Shown: piece by piece, positions 44,321 to 54,698 of the stretch
How positions within the stretch are numbered: the stretch's first letter is position 1
Layout: each line of letters opens with the position of its first letter
Assembly (NCBI RefSeq): GCF_917563885.1
Contig: NZ_CAKJTG010000002.1
Coordinates: 186,001-250,000 of the forward strand
Length of the DNA: 64,000 nucleotides
Source: Pseudoneobacillus rhizosphaerae
GTDB lineage: Bacteria; Bacillota; Bacilli; Bacillales; Cytobacillaceae
Direction of reading: 5' to 3'
Notes under the pieces: model-generated
Seen by the model: only the letters and a program-made list of their open reading frames with translations
Told to the model about the DNA's origin: nothing
Database searches by the model: none
Program-made: the position numbers and the translations under genes

Positions 44321-44352
44321 AAAAAAATGCTAGCAGAACAATACTGCTAGCA
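44321..44352 (-). terminator. Intrinsic terminator after the alpha-glucosidase gene
   Basis: On the minus strand TGCTAGCAG, 7-nt loop, CTGCTAGCA, then TTTTTTT. Confidence 0.92.
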
Positions 44353-44358
44353 CTTTCT

Positions 44359-46017
44359 TTATGTCATACGATAAACTCGAGTTTCATATGGACGCAGCGT
44401 CATCACACCAGCCCCAGCGCCCTCATCAACAGGATAATTATTTAACAGAAGCTCCGCAAACTGACCCTCATCCACCACAAACTCCGCAACCGACTTCGTT
44501 AAGTTGGACATAACCAGCACCTTACCGTCATCCCCACTCCGCGTATAAGCGTAGACCTGGGGATGATCCTCATCAACCAGATCATAAATCCCGTACGTAA
44601 ACACCTGATTTTCTTTCTTAAGACGAATCATTTTTTTATAAAAAGAAAGGACAGATTCTGCATCGTTCTCTTGCTTGCCAACATTAATTTGTACGTAGTT
44701 CGGATTGACCTTCATCCAAGGGGTACCGGTTGTAAAACCAGCATTCGCATCCGTTGACCATTGCATTGGAGTTCGGCTATTATCACGAGCGGACGCCCAA
44801 ATAATTTCCATAATCTCTTCATGTGGTACACCAGCTTCTCTTTTTAAACGATACATATTTTTAACAGCAACATCATCGTAATCATCAATCGAAGGGAACT
44901 GAACATTCGTCATACCAATCTCCTGACCTTGATAAATAAACGGTGTACCTTGCATTAAGAAGTACATTGCTGCCATCGAAGTTGCACTTTGATACCAGTA
45001 TTCCTCATCATTTCCCCAAGTCGAAACCACTCTTGACTTGTCATGATTTTCAATAAATAACGCATTCCAGCCATTGTTTTCAAGACCCTTTTGCCAACGT
45101 GTTAACGTCTCTTTTAAACCCAAAACATCTAGCTCTTTTTTCTTTTCCGCATCCCATAAATCCAAATGCTCAAATTGGAAGACCATATTCATTTTACCCT
45201 CGTCTTCGCCAACCCAAAGGTGAGCATCCTCGGTTTTAACTCCATTCGCTTCGCCAACGGTCATCACATCATATTTCGCGTATGTCTCGTCGTTAAATTC
45301 CTGCAAAAATTCATGAATGCCTTCCTGATTCATGTGCATCTCAAACGATGAAACGTATTTCTCATTTTTCGGATTAGGCATATCAGGTAAACCTGGACGT
45401 TTTTTAATATGACTAATTGCATCAATCCGGAACCCATCAATCCCTTTATCCAACCACCATCTCATCATTTCATAAATGGCCTGGCGAACCTCTGGATTTT
45501 CCCAGTTTAGATCCGGTTGTTTCACAGAGAAAAGATGCATATAGTACTGGTCAGTTTTTTCATCGTATTCCCAGGCTGAGCCACCAAAAATACTTTCCCA
45601 ATTGTTCGGTTCCGCTCCGTCCTTCCCATCGCGCCAAATATACCAATCACGTTTCGGAGAATCCTTCGAAGAACGTGATTCCACAAACCACTGATGCTCG
45701 TCGCTTGTATGGTTCGGAACAAGGTCAATAATCAGCTTCATCCCACGTGCATGAACTTCTTTTAACAGCTGATCAAAATCGGCCATCGTTCCAAATTCCG
45801 CCATAATATCTTGGTAATCTGAAATATCATAGCCATTATCATCATTTGGCGATTTGTACATCGGACAAATCCAAATTACATCAATTCCTAGCTCTTTTAT
45901 ATAATCTAAACGCTGAATAATCCCCTGTAAGTCACCAATTCCATCACCATTCGAATCCTGAAAGCTGCGTGGATAGATTTGATAGCCCACCGCTTCCTTC
46001 CACCATATCTTTTTCAT
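44359..46017 (-). CDS. malL: GH13 alpha-glucosidase (oligo-1,6-glucosidase type)
   Basis: 552-aa intracellular glycoside hydrolase, subfamily GH13_31-like. It cleaves alpha-1,6 or alpha-1,4 bonds at the non-reducing ends of short oligosaccharides. Conserved regions: DLVPNHTSDEH (region I), GFRIDAISHI with the nucleophile Asp (region II), MTVGEANGV with the acid Glu (region III) and FIENHDKSRVVS (region IV). The usual region IV in this family reads NNHDQPR. No signal peptide, length typical (about 555). ATG follows GAGGG. No sugar transporter genes are adjacent. The exact substrate, and so the malL name, is uncertain. Confidence 0.87.
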   Translation of the reverse strand: MKKIWWKEAVGYQIYPRSFQDSNGDGIGDLQGIIQRLDYIKELGIDVIWICPMYKSPNDDNGYDISDYQDIMAEFGTMADFDQLLKEVHARGMKLIIDLVPNHTSDEHQWFVESRSSKDSPKRDWYIWRDGKDGAEPNNWESIFGGSAWEYDEKTDQYYMHLFSVKQPDLNWENPEVRQAIYEMMRWWLDKGIDGFRIDAISHIKKRPGLPDMPNPKNEKYVSSFEMHMNQEGIHEFLQEFNDETYAKYDVMTVGEANGVKTEDAHLWVGEDEGKMNMVFQFEHLDLWDAEKKKELDVLGLKETLTRWQKGLENNGWNALFIENHDKSRVVSTWGNDEEYWYQSATSMAAMYFLMQGTPFIYQGQEIGMTNVQFPSIDDYDDVAVKNMYRLKREAGVPHEEIMEIIWASARDNSRTPMQWSTDANAGFTTGTPWMKVNPNYVQINVGKQENDAESVLSFYKKMIRLKKENQVFTYGIYDLVDEDHPQVYAYTRSGDDGKVLVMSNLTKSVAEFVVDEGQFAELLLNNYPVDEGAGAGVMTLRPYETRVYRMT

Positions 46018-46056
46018 CTATTTTCCCTCATTATTCGTATATTTTTATTTAGTATG

Positions 46057-46068
46057 GCTTGCGCAAGC
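46057..46068. promoter_or_regulatory. LacI-type operator candidate upstream of the alpha-glucosidase gene
   Basis: GCTTGCGCAAGC is a perfect 12-bp palindrome with the central CG typical of LacI/MalR family operators, 40 nt upstream of the start codon, where it would overlap promoter or transcription start. Confidence 0.6.
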
Positions 46069-46155
46069 GATTGCACATGCGTATATGTTAGTAGTTTACC
46101 CTTTCAATGTTTATTTTTCAATTATTTTCATTCTGGAAAAGGGTTAGGAAATGCA

Positions 46156-46260
46156 TTTAATCGCCAGTTTTCACAGTTTAATCGCCTGAAACTCGAATTT
46201 AATCGCCTATTTTTAGCCTTTAATCGCCTAATAATCTATTTTAATCGCCTACTACCTTTT
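46156..46260 (+). repeat. Phased array E: five TTTAATCGCC units at 21-bp period
   Basis: TTTAATCGCC begins at 46156, 46177, 46198, 46219 and 46240, exactly 21 bp apart and without a single mismatch in the 10-mer. Spacers of 11 bp are variable. No TGNCACA heptamer follows at 46261. It lies between the alpha-glucosidase promoter and the terminator of the upstream subtilase gene. Confidence 0.92.
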
Positions 46261-46294
46261 TCTAACCAAAAAGGGAACTTTTATTTTACGAATC

Positions 46295-46326
46295 AAAAAA
46301 GCTGACCCAAAGTAATCTGAGTCAGC
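46295..46326 (-). terminator. Intrinsic terminator after subtilase 1
   Basis: On the minus strand GGCTGAC and GTCAGC pair around a 14-nt interior, followed by TTTTTT. Confidence 0.85.
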
Positions 46327-46336
46327 CATTATACTA

Positions 46337-48799
46337 TTATTGAAACCAAGCTTGATAATATCGAGAAACCGCTACAGCAAAGTCCCCACGAGTCACATTT
46401 TTCGCCGGTGAAAAAGCGGCTTCCACTGTTGGCTGTAAATCATATGGCCCTTGTTTCACACTAAATGTTGCATTCAAAATGTTTAAATCTAAAGCTACCT
46501 GAACATAGCCTTTTAAATGAGCCGGTATGCTCGGTGCATCCTTAACCAAAATTCGGCTATCCTTGTATTGAACGGTTACATTTCCGGAAAATGCTTGGGC
46601 TTGGGATTGTAATCCTAGTGCCTGCACAAGTGAATAAGCAAGCTCCGCACGAGTGACTACACTATCAGAGCCGAACGTTCCATCCGATTTAAGCAACATG
46701 ACGCCATTATCCGTTTGCGAATGGTTGCGAATTGACGCCCCCTTTGCTAAAACAGCTTGAACGAATGGAACATCAGCCCCGTTCACACCACTTAATGTAG
46801 TAGCACTCTTTGCCTGACGAACCCCTGTCCCCATTACTAAATACTTAGCTAACTCCTTGCGCAGTAAATTTTGACCAGGTTTAAAGGTACCATCGCTATA
46901 ACCGTCTACTAATCTTTCATTTACGGCCATTTTAATTGCCTCTGCAGCTGGATGTCCCGCAATATCATTCAAACCTGAAAAACCGCTTACCCTTGAAAAA
47001 GAAAGGGTACCGTTCACTGTTTCAGGAAAAGCCAAACCAACTGGATTTAACTCATTACCTTTTAAGCCCCTTATTTCAGCCTTCCACACTCCTGCAGTTG
47101 GAGAATTAACGGAAACGGTACGATCATAATAAAGGGGGAAAAGTAAGCTAACACCTGAACTGTACTCGGTACCATCTGGGGCAATCAAGACAAGATTAAT
47201 TGGATTTCCAGTTTGGCCCAGTAATCCAGCTCCATCCACTCTGGCAGTTAGCTGGGAAAGCCCGCTACTTACCTCAAATGAATATTGATTACTAGAAAGT
47301 GTGACCGGATTATACACTACCTGAAACGGAATTCGGTCAACCGTTGAATCGGCATTGCTATGAAATGTTTGATTGGCATTGACAGTGGAACCGTACTTTG
47401 TACCAAACATTACCGATTCTATAGCTGCATAAGCGTTAATATATCCTGTTCCAACCTCCCACGTTTCATAGCCTGGCATATTGGTAGCCGTATCTTGTAA
47501 AACTTGCTTGATTTCATCTGGCGAAAGTTCAGGCTTCGCCTCTAGTAATAGAGCAACAATTCCAGCAGCATGTGGCGTTGCCATCGAAGTTCCACTCATG
47601 GACGTATAAAAGGGTAGATAAGCCGGTTCAATTAATTCAGCATCTGCTTGAATTGCTAAGCTTGAAACTGGCCCCAACACACGAGTAGATATAATATCCA
47701 CTCCTGGTGCAACAACCGTTGGTCGATCCTCCCAATTCCAGACCTTGCCATCCATTTCAAATGTCCCACCTACACCCTTTGTTCCACGAGAGGAAAAGTC
47801 TGCTAATGATCCATCCTTTTCTCCTGCTCCAATCGAAATCACCCAAGGGGCCTTTGCATAAGGATTATGAGTATTTTCACCGGGGCCTTCATTACCTGCA
47901 GCGAATAAAACCGTAATTCCACGGTCATAAGCTTCTTTACTAGCGACATTAATCGGGTTATTTGGATCAAAATCCCCTGATGAACCCCAAGAGTTTGTAA
48001 TTACACGAATGTTATAACGTGCTTGGTTGGCAATTGCATAGTCAAATCCACCAATTCCATCTAAAACGAACAATGCCGCTCCAGAACCATATCCAATTAG
48101 ATCTGCACCGGGAGCCACACCTTCATACTTTCCACCCGACATTGCCCCAGTGCCACCAACTGTCCCAGCAACATGTGTCCCATGGCCAGAATTTGTATCT
48201 GTATTTACAACATTCTCCAAATAGGTAACGGGCAATAAACTAGGTTCTAAGGCGTTTAAATTAGTGGAGGCCATAACATTTTGGACAAGATTCTTTCCAA
48301 ATTCAATATCCTTATGGGTACCGTCTACTCCACTATCGTTCACGACTACACCTACACCTTTACCTGACAGTGGAAATCCACCATTTGCCTTCTGGAACAC
48401 AGAATCTGTTCTAGCCTTATCCACACCTGTTAGGGCAGTAGCATCATAGTTATAGTATTCTAGTTTTTTATTTAAATAGACTGACTTAATACCCGGTGAG
48501 CTTGCTAAAGCTTTCACTTGCTCCTTTGTCGCTAATACTCCAGCGATTGGTAATGTTTTCATCGTTACACCTGTTTTAATACCTATCGACTTTAGCAACT
48601 CTAACTGACTGCTAGTTGGTGCTTTATTCCCATCAAATGTGACAATGACCTGCTGTGGCACTAACGTTTTTTCTAAGGCTACCAACAGCTCAGCATCCAC
48701 TGTAGCCGTTTGTGACTGGGCTTTTACCATTGACATACCAGCAAACAACGGTGTTAACAGTAACAAAGTACTAAAAAATATAGCCATTATTCTTTTCAA
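46337..48799 (-). CDS. SLH-anchored subtilisin-like serine protease, tandem copy 1
   Basis: 820-aa secreted S8 protease. Signal peptide about 1-27 (ends VKA), I9-like prodomain (about 45-115), catalytic domain with Asp155 (NDSGVDGTH), His206 (SGHGTHVAGT) and Ser405 (MSGTSMATPHAAG). A beta-sandwich domain follows (about 470-620), then three SLH-type motifs to the C-terminus (LNDIAGHPAAEAIKMAVNER, the DVPFVQAVLAKG region and VQVALDLNILN). The Asp motif is DSG where most subtilisins have DTG. TTG start 9 nt after AAAGGAGG. About two thirds identical by eye to the next gene upstream, so the pair arose by duplication. Confidence 0.92.
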   Translation of the reverse strand: MKRIMAIFFSTLLLLTPLFAGMSMVKAQSQTATVDAELLVALEKTLVPQQVIVTFDGNKAPTSSQLELLKSIGIKTGVTMKTLPIAGVLATKEQVKALASSPGIKSVYLNKKLEYYNYDATALTGVDKARTDSVFQKANGGFPLSGKGVGVVVNDSGVDGTHKDIEFGKNLVQNVMASTNLNALEPSLLPVTYLENVVNTDTNSGHGTHVAGTVGGTGAMSGGKYEGVAPGADLIGYGSGAALFVLDGIGGFDYAIANQARYNIRVITNSWGSSGDFDPNNPINVASKEAYDRGITVLFAAGNEGPGENTHNPYAKAPWVISIGAGEKDGSLADFSSRGTKGVGGTFEMDGKVWNWEDRPTVVAPGVDIISTRVLGPVSSLAIQADAELIEPAYLPFYTSMSGTSMATPHAAGIVALLLEAKPELSPDEIKQVLQDTATNMPGYETWEVGTGYINAYAAIESVMFGTKYGSTVNANQTFHSNADSTVDRIPFQVVYNPVTLSSNQYSFEVSSGLSQLTARVDGAGLLGQTGNPINLVLIAPDGTEYSSGVSLLFPLYYDRTVSVNSPTAGVWKAEIRGLKGNELNPVGLAFPETVNGTLSFSRVSGFSGLNDIAGHPAAEAIKMAVNERLVDGYSDGTFKPGQNLLRKELAKYLVMGTGVRQAKSATTLSGVNGADVPFVQAVLAKGASIRNHSQTDNGVMLLKSDGTFGSDSVVTRAELAYSLVQALGLQSQAQAFSGNVTVQYKDSRILVKDAPSIPAHLKGYVQVALDLNILNATFSVKQGPYDLQPTVEAAFSPAKNVTRGDFAVAVSRYYQAWFQ

Positions 48800-48959
48800 A
48801 TGAACCTTCCTCCTTTGAAAATAAACTAAAGTTCTTATTACTATTATCTGAAATTTATGGGTCCGTTCCTATTCCACAAAGGTTATAAATAAGTGTTATG
48901 TAGTACTATCTTTCACCTCCTCCAAAAGGCTTAGAGGAGTAGTACTTATTCATTCTTTA

Positions 48960-48998
48960 TAGAAAAAAACTGATTGCACAATAAAATGCAATCAGTTT
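48960..48998 (-). terminator. Intrinsic terminator between the tandem subtilase genes
   Basis: On the minus strand AAACTGATTGCA and TGCAATCAGTTT form a 12-bp perfect stem with an 8-nt loop, then TTTTTTTCT. The genes are therefore transcribed separately. The leader 48800-48959 of the downstream gene contains AGTACTA/TAGTACT and CTCCTC/GAGGAG arms. Confidence 0.92.
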
Positions 48999-49006
48999 TA
49001 AATGGA

Positions 49007-51475
49007 TTATTCGGCTTGGTAATTCGCGTAGTACCTTGTAATCGTAACTGCGTAATCTGCACGTGTAACAGTTCTAGCTGGGTCAAATTTGGCCTTTACC
49101 GTCGGAACTAAATCGTAAAGCCCTTGTTCTACTGAAAAATACGCATTTAAGATATTCATGTCTAATGCTAACTGTACATATCCTCTTAAGGCAGCTGGAA
49201 TGAGGGCAGAATCTTGAATCGCAATACGTGAATCACCATACTGAACCGTCAACTTTTCAGATGTTCGACTTTTCGCTTCCTTCTCTAATCCCAGTGCTTG
49301 AATGAGCGAGTAAGCTAATTGCAAACGATCCACCTTTCCCTCTGGTGAGAAGGTACCACTCGTAACAGGAAGGATCACACCGCTCGTTGTTTGCCCTACA
49401 TCCTTTAAGGCAGAACCTTTGGCTATAACTGCTTCTACAAATGGTACGTCATCTGCCCTTACATCAGTAAAGGACTTTAAGCCATCTAAAGGTAAATATT
49501 GACGAACCCCAGCTCCCATAACAAGAAAGCGTGCCAATTCGACGCGTTTCAACGGTTTATCTGGTTCAAAATTTTTAGTGCTTTTACTATCTACTAATCT
49601 CTCAGAAACGGCAAGCTTGATGGCTGATTCAGCCGGGTGGCCAGAAATATCATTTAAACCAGTGTACCCACTTGATTGTTTTAAAACTATCTCGCCACTA
49701 ACTGTTTCAGGGAGTGCAATTGCTTTTTGAAGCCCTTCAACAACTAATGTCCATGTGCCTGCCTTTGGATTAACGACTTGAACAGCTCTATCCATATATA
49801 AGGGGAAAAGAGCCGAGATCCCGGATGAATAGCGAATTCCATCTGGACCAATTAAGGATAAATTCAAAGTATTTCCTGTTGTTCCTAAAATACCCACAGC
49901 ATTGAATTTTGCAACAAGTTCTGTTTGTCCATCACCAACTGTAAAGGTAGTTTGGTTCGAACTTGTTATGAGAGGGTTGTAATTAATTGTGAAGGACTGC
50001 TTGTTTTCAACCATTTTCGCAGCTGCTTGAAAAGTTTGATTGGTATTTAATGTATTGCCATAGTCTCTTTGATTAAAGGCTGCATCGACTGCCGCATATG
50101 CGTTCACATAACCAGCCCCTACTTCCCAATCCTCATAGCCTGGCATATTGGTGGCAGTATCTTGTAAAATCTGCTTCACTTCAAGCGGTGATAAACCTGG
50201 ATTCGCATCTAGCAATAAGGCAACAACCCCAGCTACATGTGGAGCCGCCATCGACGTCCCGCTCATTGTTGTATAATAAGGGATATAAGCAGGTGGGATA
50301 TTTGCGACATCATCTGGTGCGCCTAAAGCAGCAACAGGGGCAATAACTCTCGTTGAAACAATGGCTTCACCAGGTGACGTAACGGTAGGTTTATCCACCC
50401 AATTCCACTCCACTCCATCAACTGTAACCGTACCACCCTTATCTTTTACACCTCTTGAAGAAAAATCAGCTAGCTTTCCTTGTTTTGTTCCAGCCGCAAC
50501 GGTAATCACCCAAGGTGCCTTTTTATAATTACCCGAAATCGTTGAATCGGTTGGACCTGAATTTCCGGCAGAGAACACAGTCACGATTCCACGGTCATAA
50601 AGAGCCTTTGTGGCTACATTGATAGGATTAAACGGGTCAAAGTCGGTACTAGAATCACTAGTATCACCCCAAGAGTTTGTAATAACGCGAATATTGTATT
50701 GGGCTTGATGTGTTAATGCATACTCAAACCCACCTAATGTATCTAACATCGCTACAGCTGCTCCCGACCCATAGCCAATTAAATTAGCTCCTGGTGCAAC
50801 CCCCTCATATTCCCCACCTGACATTGCTCCGGTACCACCAACAATTCCCGTGACATGTGTCCCATGCCCAGAGCTCGTATCCGTATTTGGAACATTTTCA
50901 ATGTAAGAAATCGGTAATAGTTCACTTTGAGCATTTAAATTTGTCGCACCCAAAACATTTTGTACAAGGTGAGAGCCAAATTCATGGTCTTTATGTGTGC
51001 CATCGACACCACTGTCATTAATAACGACACCAACACCTGCTCCTGATACTGGTAAACCACCATTTGCTTGACGGAAAGTGTCTTCTGTACGAAGTCGGTC
51101 AACTCCTGTTAATTCTGTCGCTTCTTTGTTTTCATACTTTAAAGGCTTATTGTAATAAATAGATAAAACATTTTCGTTCTTTGCAAGCTCCTCTACTTGA
51201 GCTTTAGTCGCTAATACTCCAGCAATCGGTAATTCGTTAAAAACGACCCCTTTCTTTAGTCCTACTGTCTCTAACAAATTTAACCGATCTGAAGATTCTT
51301 TTTTAAACGTTACAATTACCTGTTGTGGTGTGACTAAATCAGTAAATCTCTTCACTAATTCTGTATCAATAACTGCAACTGTTGTCGTGGCGTTAACTGA
51401 ATGATATGGAACAATACAACTAAGAACTGATCCAAGAGTCAAAAAAATTGACAGCAATATGGCCCGTATTTTCAT
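49007..51475 (-). CDS. SLH-anchored subtilisin-like serine protease, tandem copy 2
   Basis: 822-aa paralogue of the neighbouring protease with the same domain order: signal peptide (about 1-29), I9-like prodomain, S8 domain with Asp154 (NDSGVDGTH), His204 and Ser408 (SGTSMAAPHVAG), beta-sandwich, and three C-terminal SLH-type motifs (LNDISGHPAESAIKLAVSER and later ones). All catalytic residues are present, so both copies should be active. ATG follows GGGAGG. Confidence 0.92.
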   Translation of the reverse strand: MKIRAILLSIFLTLGSVLSCIVPYHSVNATTTVAVIDTELVKRFTDLVTPQQVIVTFKKESSDRLNLLETVGLKKGVVFNELPIAGVLATKAQVEELAKNENVLSIYYNKPLKYENKEATELTGVDRLRTEDTFRQANGGLPVSGAGVGVVINDSGVDGTHKDHEFGSHLVQNVLGATNLNAQSELLPISYIENVPNTDTSSGHGTHVTGIVGGTGAMSGGEYEGVAPGANLIGYGSGAAVAMLDTLGGFEYALTHQAQYNIRVITNSWGDTSDSSTDFDPFNPINVATKALYDRGIVTVFSAGNSGPTDSTISGNYKKAPWVITVAAGTKQGKLADFSSRGVKDKGGTVTVDGVEWNWVDKPTVTSPGEAIVSTRVIAPVAALGAPDDVANIPPAYIPYYTTMSGTSMAAPHVAGVVALLLDANPGLSPLEVKQILQDTATNMPGYEDWEVGAGYVNAYAAVDAAFNQRDYGNTLNTNQTFQAAAKMVENKQSFTINYNPLITSSNQTTFTVGDGQTELVAKFNAVGILGTTGNTLNLSLIGPDGIRYSSGISALFPLYMDRAVQVVNPKAGTWTLVVEGLQKAIALPETVSGEIVLKQSSGYTGLNDISGHPAESAIKLAVSERLVDSKSTKNFEPDKPLKRVELARFLVMGAGVRQYLPLDGLKSFTDVRADDVPFVEAVIAKGSALKDVGQTTSGVILPVTSGTFSPEGKVDRLQLAYSLIQALGLEKEAKSRTSEKLTVQYGDSRIAIQDSALIPAALRGYVQLALDMNILNAYFSVEQGLYDLVPTVKAKFDPARTVTRADYAVTITRYYANYQAE

Positions 51476-51650
51476 AGAAAATTCCTCCCTATTCCTTTCT
51501 TTTCATTATTGCACTAATTAGAAGGAGGGCCAATTCTACAGAGGCTATATCTTACTTAAGCAAATGTACTATTTTAGAATATAACTTTAGTAGTATAGGT
51601 AGAGTTTTTATATAAATTTGCTATTTTTTAAGATTAACCCCCCTCTAAAA

Positions 51651-51674
51651 AAATAAAACCCCCTAAAAAGGAGG
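51651..51674 (-). terminator. Weak terminator after the response regulator gene
   Basis: On the minus strand CCTCC, TTTTTA loop, GGGGG, then TTTTATTTTTTT. Short stem with one G-T pair but a long T-run. Confidence 0.5.
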
Positions 51675-51684
51675 CCTCTAATCT

Positions 51685-52344
51685 CTATGGCAACGGCACT
51701 AACTGATTTTGCACCGCATAAATGACCACCTGTGAACGACTTTTCACATCTAGCTTTTTAAAAATTTTACTCACATGAATTTTTACCGTTTTATCACTAA
51801 TAAAAAGACTTTGTGCAATTTCCTTATTATTCATCCCTTGCACGAGACAGAGCAGCACTTCCCGTTCTCTCTCGGTCAATAAGGTATCCTTGCTCTCCTT
51901 CATTGGCTCTGGAGCCTTATCCGACTCTTGGAAACTCAAAAATTTCTTTGTCATCGCCGGATGAATGACAGATTGCCCCTTTACAACAGACCTAATCGCA
52001 TCGACCACATGTTGGGAAGGAGCATCCTTTAATAAATATCCGTCCGCACCTTCGCGAATCGCGGACATAAAGTACTCATCGTGATCATGCATCGTCAGCA
52101 TGAGAATCTTTATATGGGGGTAACTCTTCTTAATGAGCCCTGTTACCTCAATCCCGTTTTTATCAGGAATATTAATATCCATTAAGATAACATCAGGTAG
52201 ACAACCTTCGCCGATCACTTTATCTAGAGCGTCTACTCCAGAGACTGCTTCAGCCACTACTTCCATATCCTCTTCTAACCCAATAATATTTTTCAAACCA
52301 TCACGCAGCACAGCATGGTCATCGACTAGCATAAGCTTGATCAT
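51685..52344 (-). CDS. NarL/LuxR family response regulator
   Basis: 219-aa regulator. Receiver domain with Asp8-Asp9, phosphoacceptor Asp56 ([13 protein letters not shown]) and Lys in LLKDA, then a LuxR-type helix-turn-helix (about 150-215: [20 protein letters not shown], then [18 protein letters not shown]). ATG 52344 follows GGAGG and lies inside the end of the kinase gene, so the pair is co-translated. Target genes unknown; the nearest genes downstream are the tandem subtilases. Confidence 0.9.
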   Translation of the reverse strand: MIKLMLVDDHAVLRDGLKNIIGLEEDMEVVAEAVSGVDALDKVIGEGCLPDVILMDINIPDKNGIEVTGLIKKSYPHIKILMLTMHDHDEYFMSAIREGADGYLLKDAPSQHVVDAIRSVVKGQSVIHPAMTKKFLSFQESDKAPEPMKESKDTLLTEREREVLLCLVQGMNNKEIAQSLFISDKTVKIHVSKIFKKLDVKSRSQVVIYAVQNQLVPLP

Positions 52345-54184
52345 ATTCGCTACCTCCTTCAATTCCCATTCGAGGAACGGTTAAATTAATTTCTGTTCCT
52401 TCACCTTCCTTACTATCAATCTGTAAAGTTGCTTGTATTCTCTCTGCAGATTCATTCATTTGTAAGATTCCGAAATGGGGATGGTTTCGTGCTTGGATCA
52501 TGGCTTGAAATAGTGAAAAACCTAATCCATTATCCTTCACCTTTAATAATATATGTTCACTTTGATAGCTTAATAAAATATCAATAGCACTTGCATTCGC
52601 ATGCTTTATTGCATTTTGAATACTTTCTTGAAAAATATCAAAAATAATTTTCTCTACCATTGGACTAAGTGGATATTCTGATCCCCTAGTTTCTAAATGA
52701 ACTTTTATAGGATGTTCCTTTTGTAGCAAAGACAAACGGGAATTCATGGCCGACATAAGCCCAACCCTCTCCGTCGGATAAGGACGTAAGGCGTAAATGG
52801 ATTGGCGGACTTCCTTTAGGCTAATTCTCAGCTTTACATTACTTTCTTGAATAAGTTTTAAAGCCTCATCTGGCATTTTTAAAAATTTGCGCTCAGCCGT
52901 TTCTAGCTTCATCACAGCGCCTGCCAATGATTGGGCGACACCATCATGGATATCGCGGGCAATGCGATTTCGTTCCTCTAGAATAAGACGCTTCTCCTGC
53001 TCAGCAAATAACATTTTTGTTTTAATCACAATGGCTAACTGGTTTGCTAAAGTCGCACCTGATTGAACATCCTCCTCATTAAAGCTTCGCGTCCGACTTC
53101 TTCCAAATACAAACATGCCTACAATCTCATCTTCCATTAGAAGGGGGGCATATAAACACGACAAAATATCTTTATCAAAGCAATCACCACAAGGACCAGA
53201 ATCCTTTTTCGTATTATGATAAATCGTAATTTGCTTCATTTTTTCAAACGTACTGATGGTTGTCCCCGAAAGTGGATTCTGCCTTGTTGTTAAACCCATC
53301 GAGAATTTCCTTTTCCACTCTCCATCCTCGCAAATCCATAGAATACTCGCATCCACATCAATAAATTCATTTAAGCTATTCTGTAAAAAATAAAGCCATT
53401 CTTTTGAAGGCATAATTTTATTTAATTCAGAAGACATTTTAAAAAGAGCTTTTAAACGAATCTTTTCCTTCCTAAGACGGACAATACTAGAGCTCAAAAG
53501 GGCCAATCCAACCAAGGGAGAGAAGAAAAAGAAGAAGGAAATGACATCGATTTCGCCACGATTTTGGTTTCCTAAAACATTAAACAAAACTAAATAAATA
53601 AAGGAAATGACTAAACTATTTAACTCTTGAAAGGTTTTTTGCTTCCAGCTAGCCAACGTATAAGGCTGCGGTCGAAGCACAAGGATGATATCAACAATTA
53701 GGTTATTTAAAAGATAGAACGGGAAAATCATGAAGGAAAAGTGAAGAATGCCAGCCACAATTCTAGATGTTTCATCCGTAATAAATAAAGGGAAAAACGT
53801 ATTCGAGAACCAATTAGCAACTAGTAAACTGATCACTAGCTGTGCTGGATTAAAAAAAACAATTCTCAGAGGTCTTCTTTTTAAAAGAAAACTAATAAAT
53901 ACGATAATGGCATACACGGAAACAGCCACTTCAATCCCTTGCATTACATAGATGGCATAGACAATTGGGAAGGAGATCGTTGTAAACCCTCGCCATACAG
54001 GCATAGGGAAATATTCAACAACTGCTAGGAACAGAACTAATAATATAAAAATTGATATATGCTTTGGTTGTTCTAAATGTAAGAACCCGTAGTAAAAAAT
54101 CGCCGTCCAGCCGATTGCTGAAATGGAGAGAATAGATAGACGAGCCATTTTCTCCTTCTTTTGCAGCTTTTCTGTATTAGGCAT
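52319..54184 (-). CDS. NarL-type sensor histidine kinase with membrane and GAF domains
   Basis: 621-aa kinase. The N-terminal 235 residues hold about seven membrane helices (MASE-like), followed by a GAF domain (about 250-390) and a HisKA_3 domain with His413 ([20 protein letters not shown]). The HATPase_c domain has [13 protein letters not shown] and DNGLGFS. The GAF domain carries a cysteine cluster CGDC...C (Cys332, Cys335, Cys343) that could bind metal or sense redox. ATG 54184 follows TAGGGGTGA. Signal unknown. Confidence 0.88.
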   Translation of the reverse strand: MPNTEKLQKKEKMARLSILSISAIGWTAIFYYGFLHLEQPKHISIFILLVLFLAVVEYFPMPVWRGFTTISFPIVYAIYVMQGIEVAVSVYAIIVFISFLLKRRPLRIVFFNPAQLVISLLVANWFSNTFFPLFITDETSRIVAGILHFSFMIFPFYLLNNLIVDIILVLRPQPYTLASWKQKTFQELNSLVISFIYLVLFNVLGNQNRGEIDVISFFFFFSPLVGLALLSSSIVRLRKEKIRLKALFKMSSELNKIMPSKEWLYFLQNSLNEFIDVDASILWICEDGEWKRKFSMGLTTRQNPLSGTTISTFEKMKQITIYHNTKKDSGPCGDCFDKDILSCLYAPLLMEDEIVGMFVFGRSRTRSFNEEDVQSGATLANQLAIVIKTKMLFAEQEKRLILEERNRIARDIHDGVAQSLAGAVMKLETAERKFLKMPDEALKLIQESNVKLRISLKEVRQSIYALRPYPTERVGLMSAMNSRLSLLQKEHPIKVHLETRGSEYPLSPMVEKIIFDIFQESIQNAIKHANASAIDILLSYQSEHILLKVKDNGLGFSLFQAMIQARNHPHFGILQMNESAERIQATLQIDSKEGEGTEINLTVPRMGIEGGSEYDQAYASR

Positions 54185-54545
54185 CGAATCACCCCTAAGT
54201 TTATCTATTTCTAAAAATTCAGTCAATTAATTTTAGCTGATTAAAACAAAAAAGCCCATCATATAGTTGGCTAACATTTAAAAATAGGACAAATAACCCA
54301 GACCGGTCCAATGGTTTTTCACTGACCGATACTGGGACAAATCAAGTTGATTTGTTTGTTTTATTATCCCTAAAAATTGCCCCCTTGCCAATTCAGCAAA
54401 AGGAATATATTGGTTACTACTTTAGTACTATATTCACCTTTATAATACTTAGCCAGTTTTACGTGATTCGACACATTTCAGAATACCATTATATGGTACG
54501 ATAATTTTATAAAAAAGATTCTTTTTACAAAATTGCAAATCAATT
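54185..54545. other. Intergenic region between the kinase and radical SAM genes
   Basis: No gene seen. CCCAG...CGGTC (54297-54308) pairs with GACCG...CTGGG (54324-54336), a two-part stem with an internal loop. It may be part of the kinase leader or a terminator-like structure. The remainder is AT-rich. Confidence 0.4.
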
Positions 54546-54561
54546 TGTGAAATCAATCACA
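54546..54561 (+). promoter_or_regulatory. Perfect FNR box upstream of the radical SAM gene
   Basis: TGTGA-AATCAA-TCACA is an exact match to the FNR consensus half-sites with 6-bp spacing. CATTAT at 54579-54584 is a possible -10, which puts the box centre near -38 to -41. It is 138 bp from the start codon. Confidence 0.75.
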
Positions 54562-54698
54562 ATATAGGATATTCAGTCCATTATTCCAGCCACTAACTAA
54601 CTGAAATCAGCATCCTTCTACTAACATAAAAATCGTTAGAGCATACCTTTCTACCATTTACTTAATAGATAAAAATATTTCAATAAAGGGTGGTTTTT

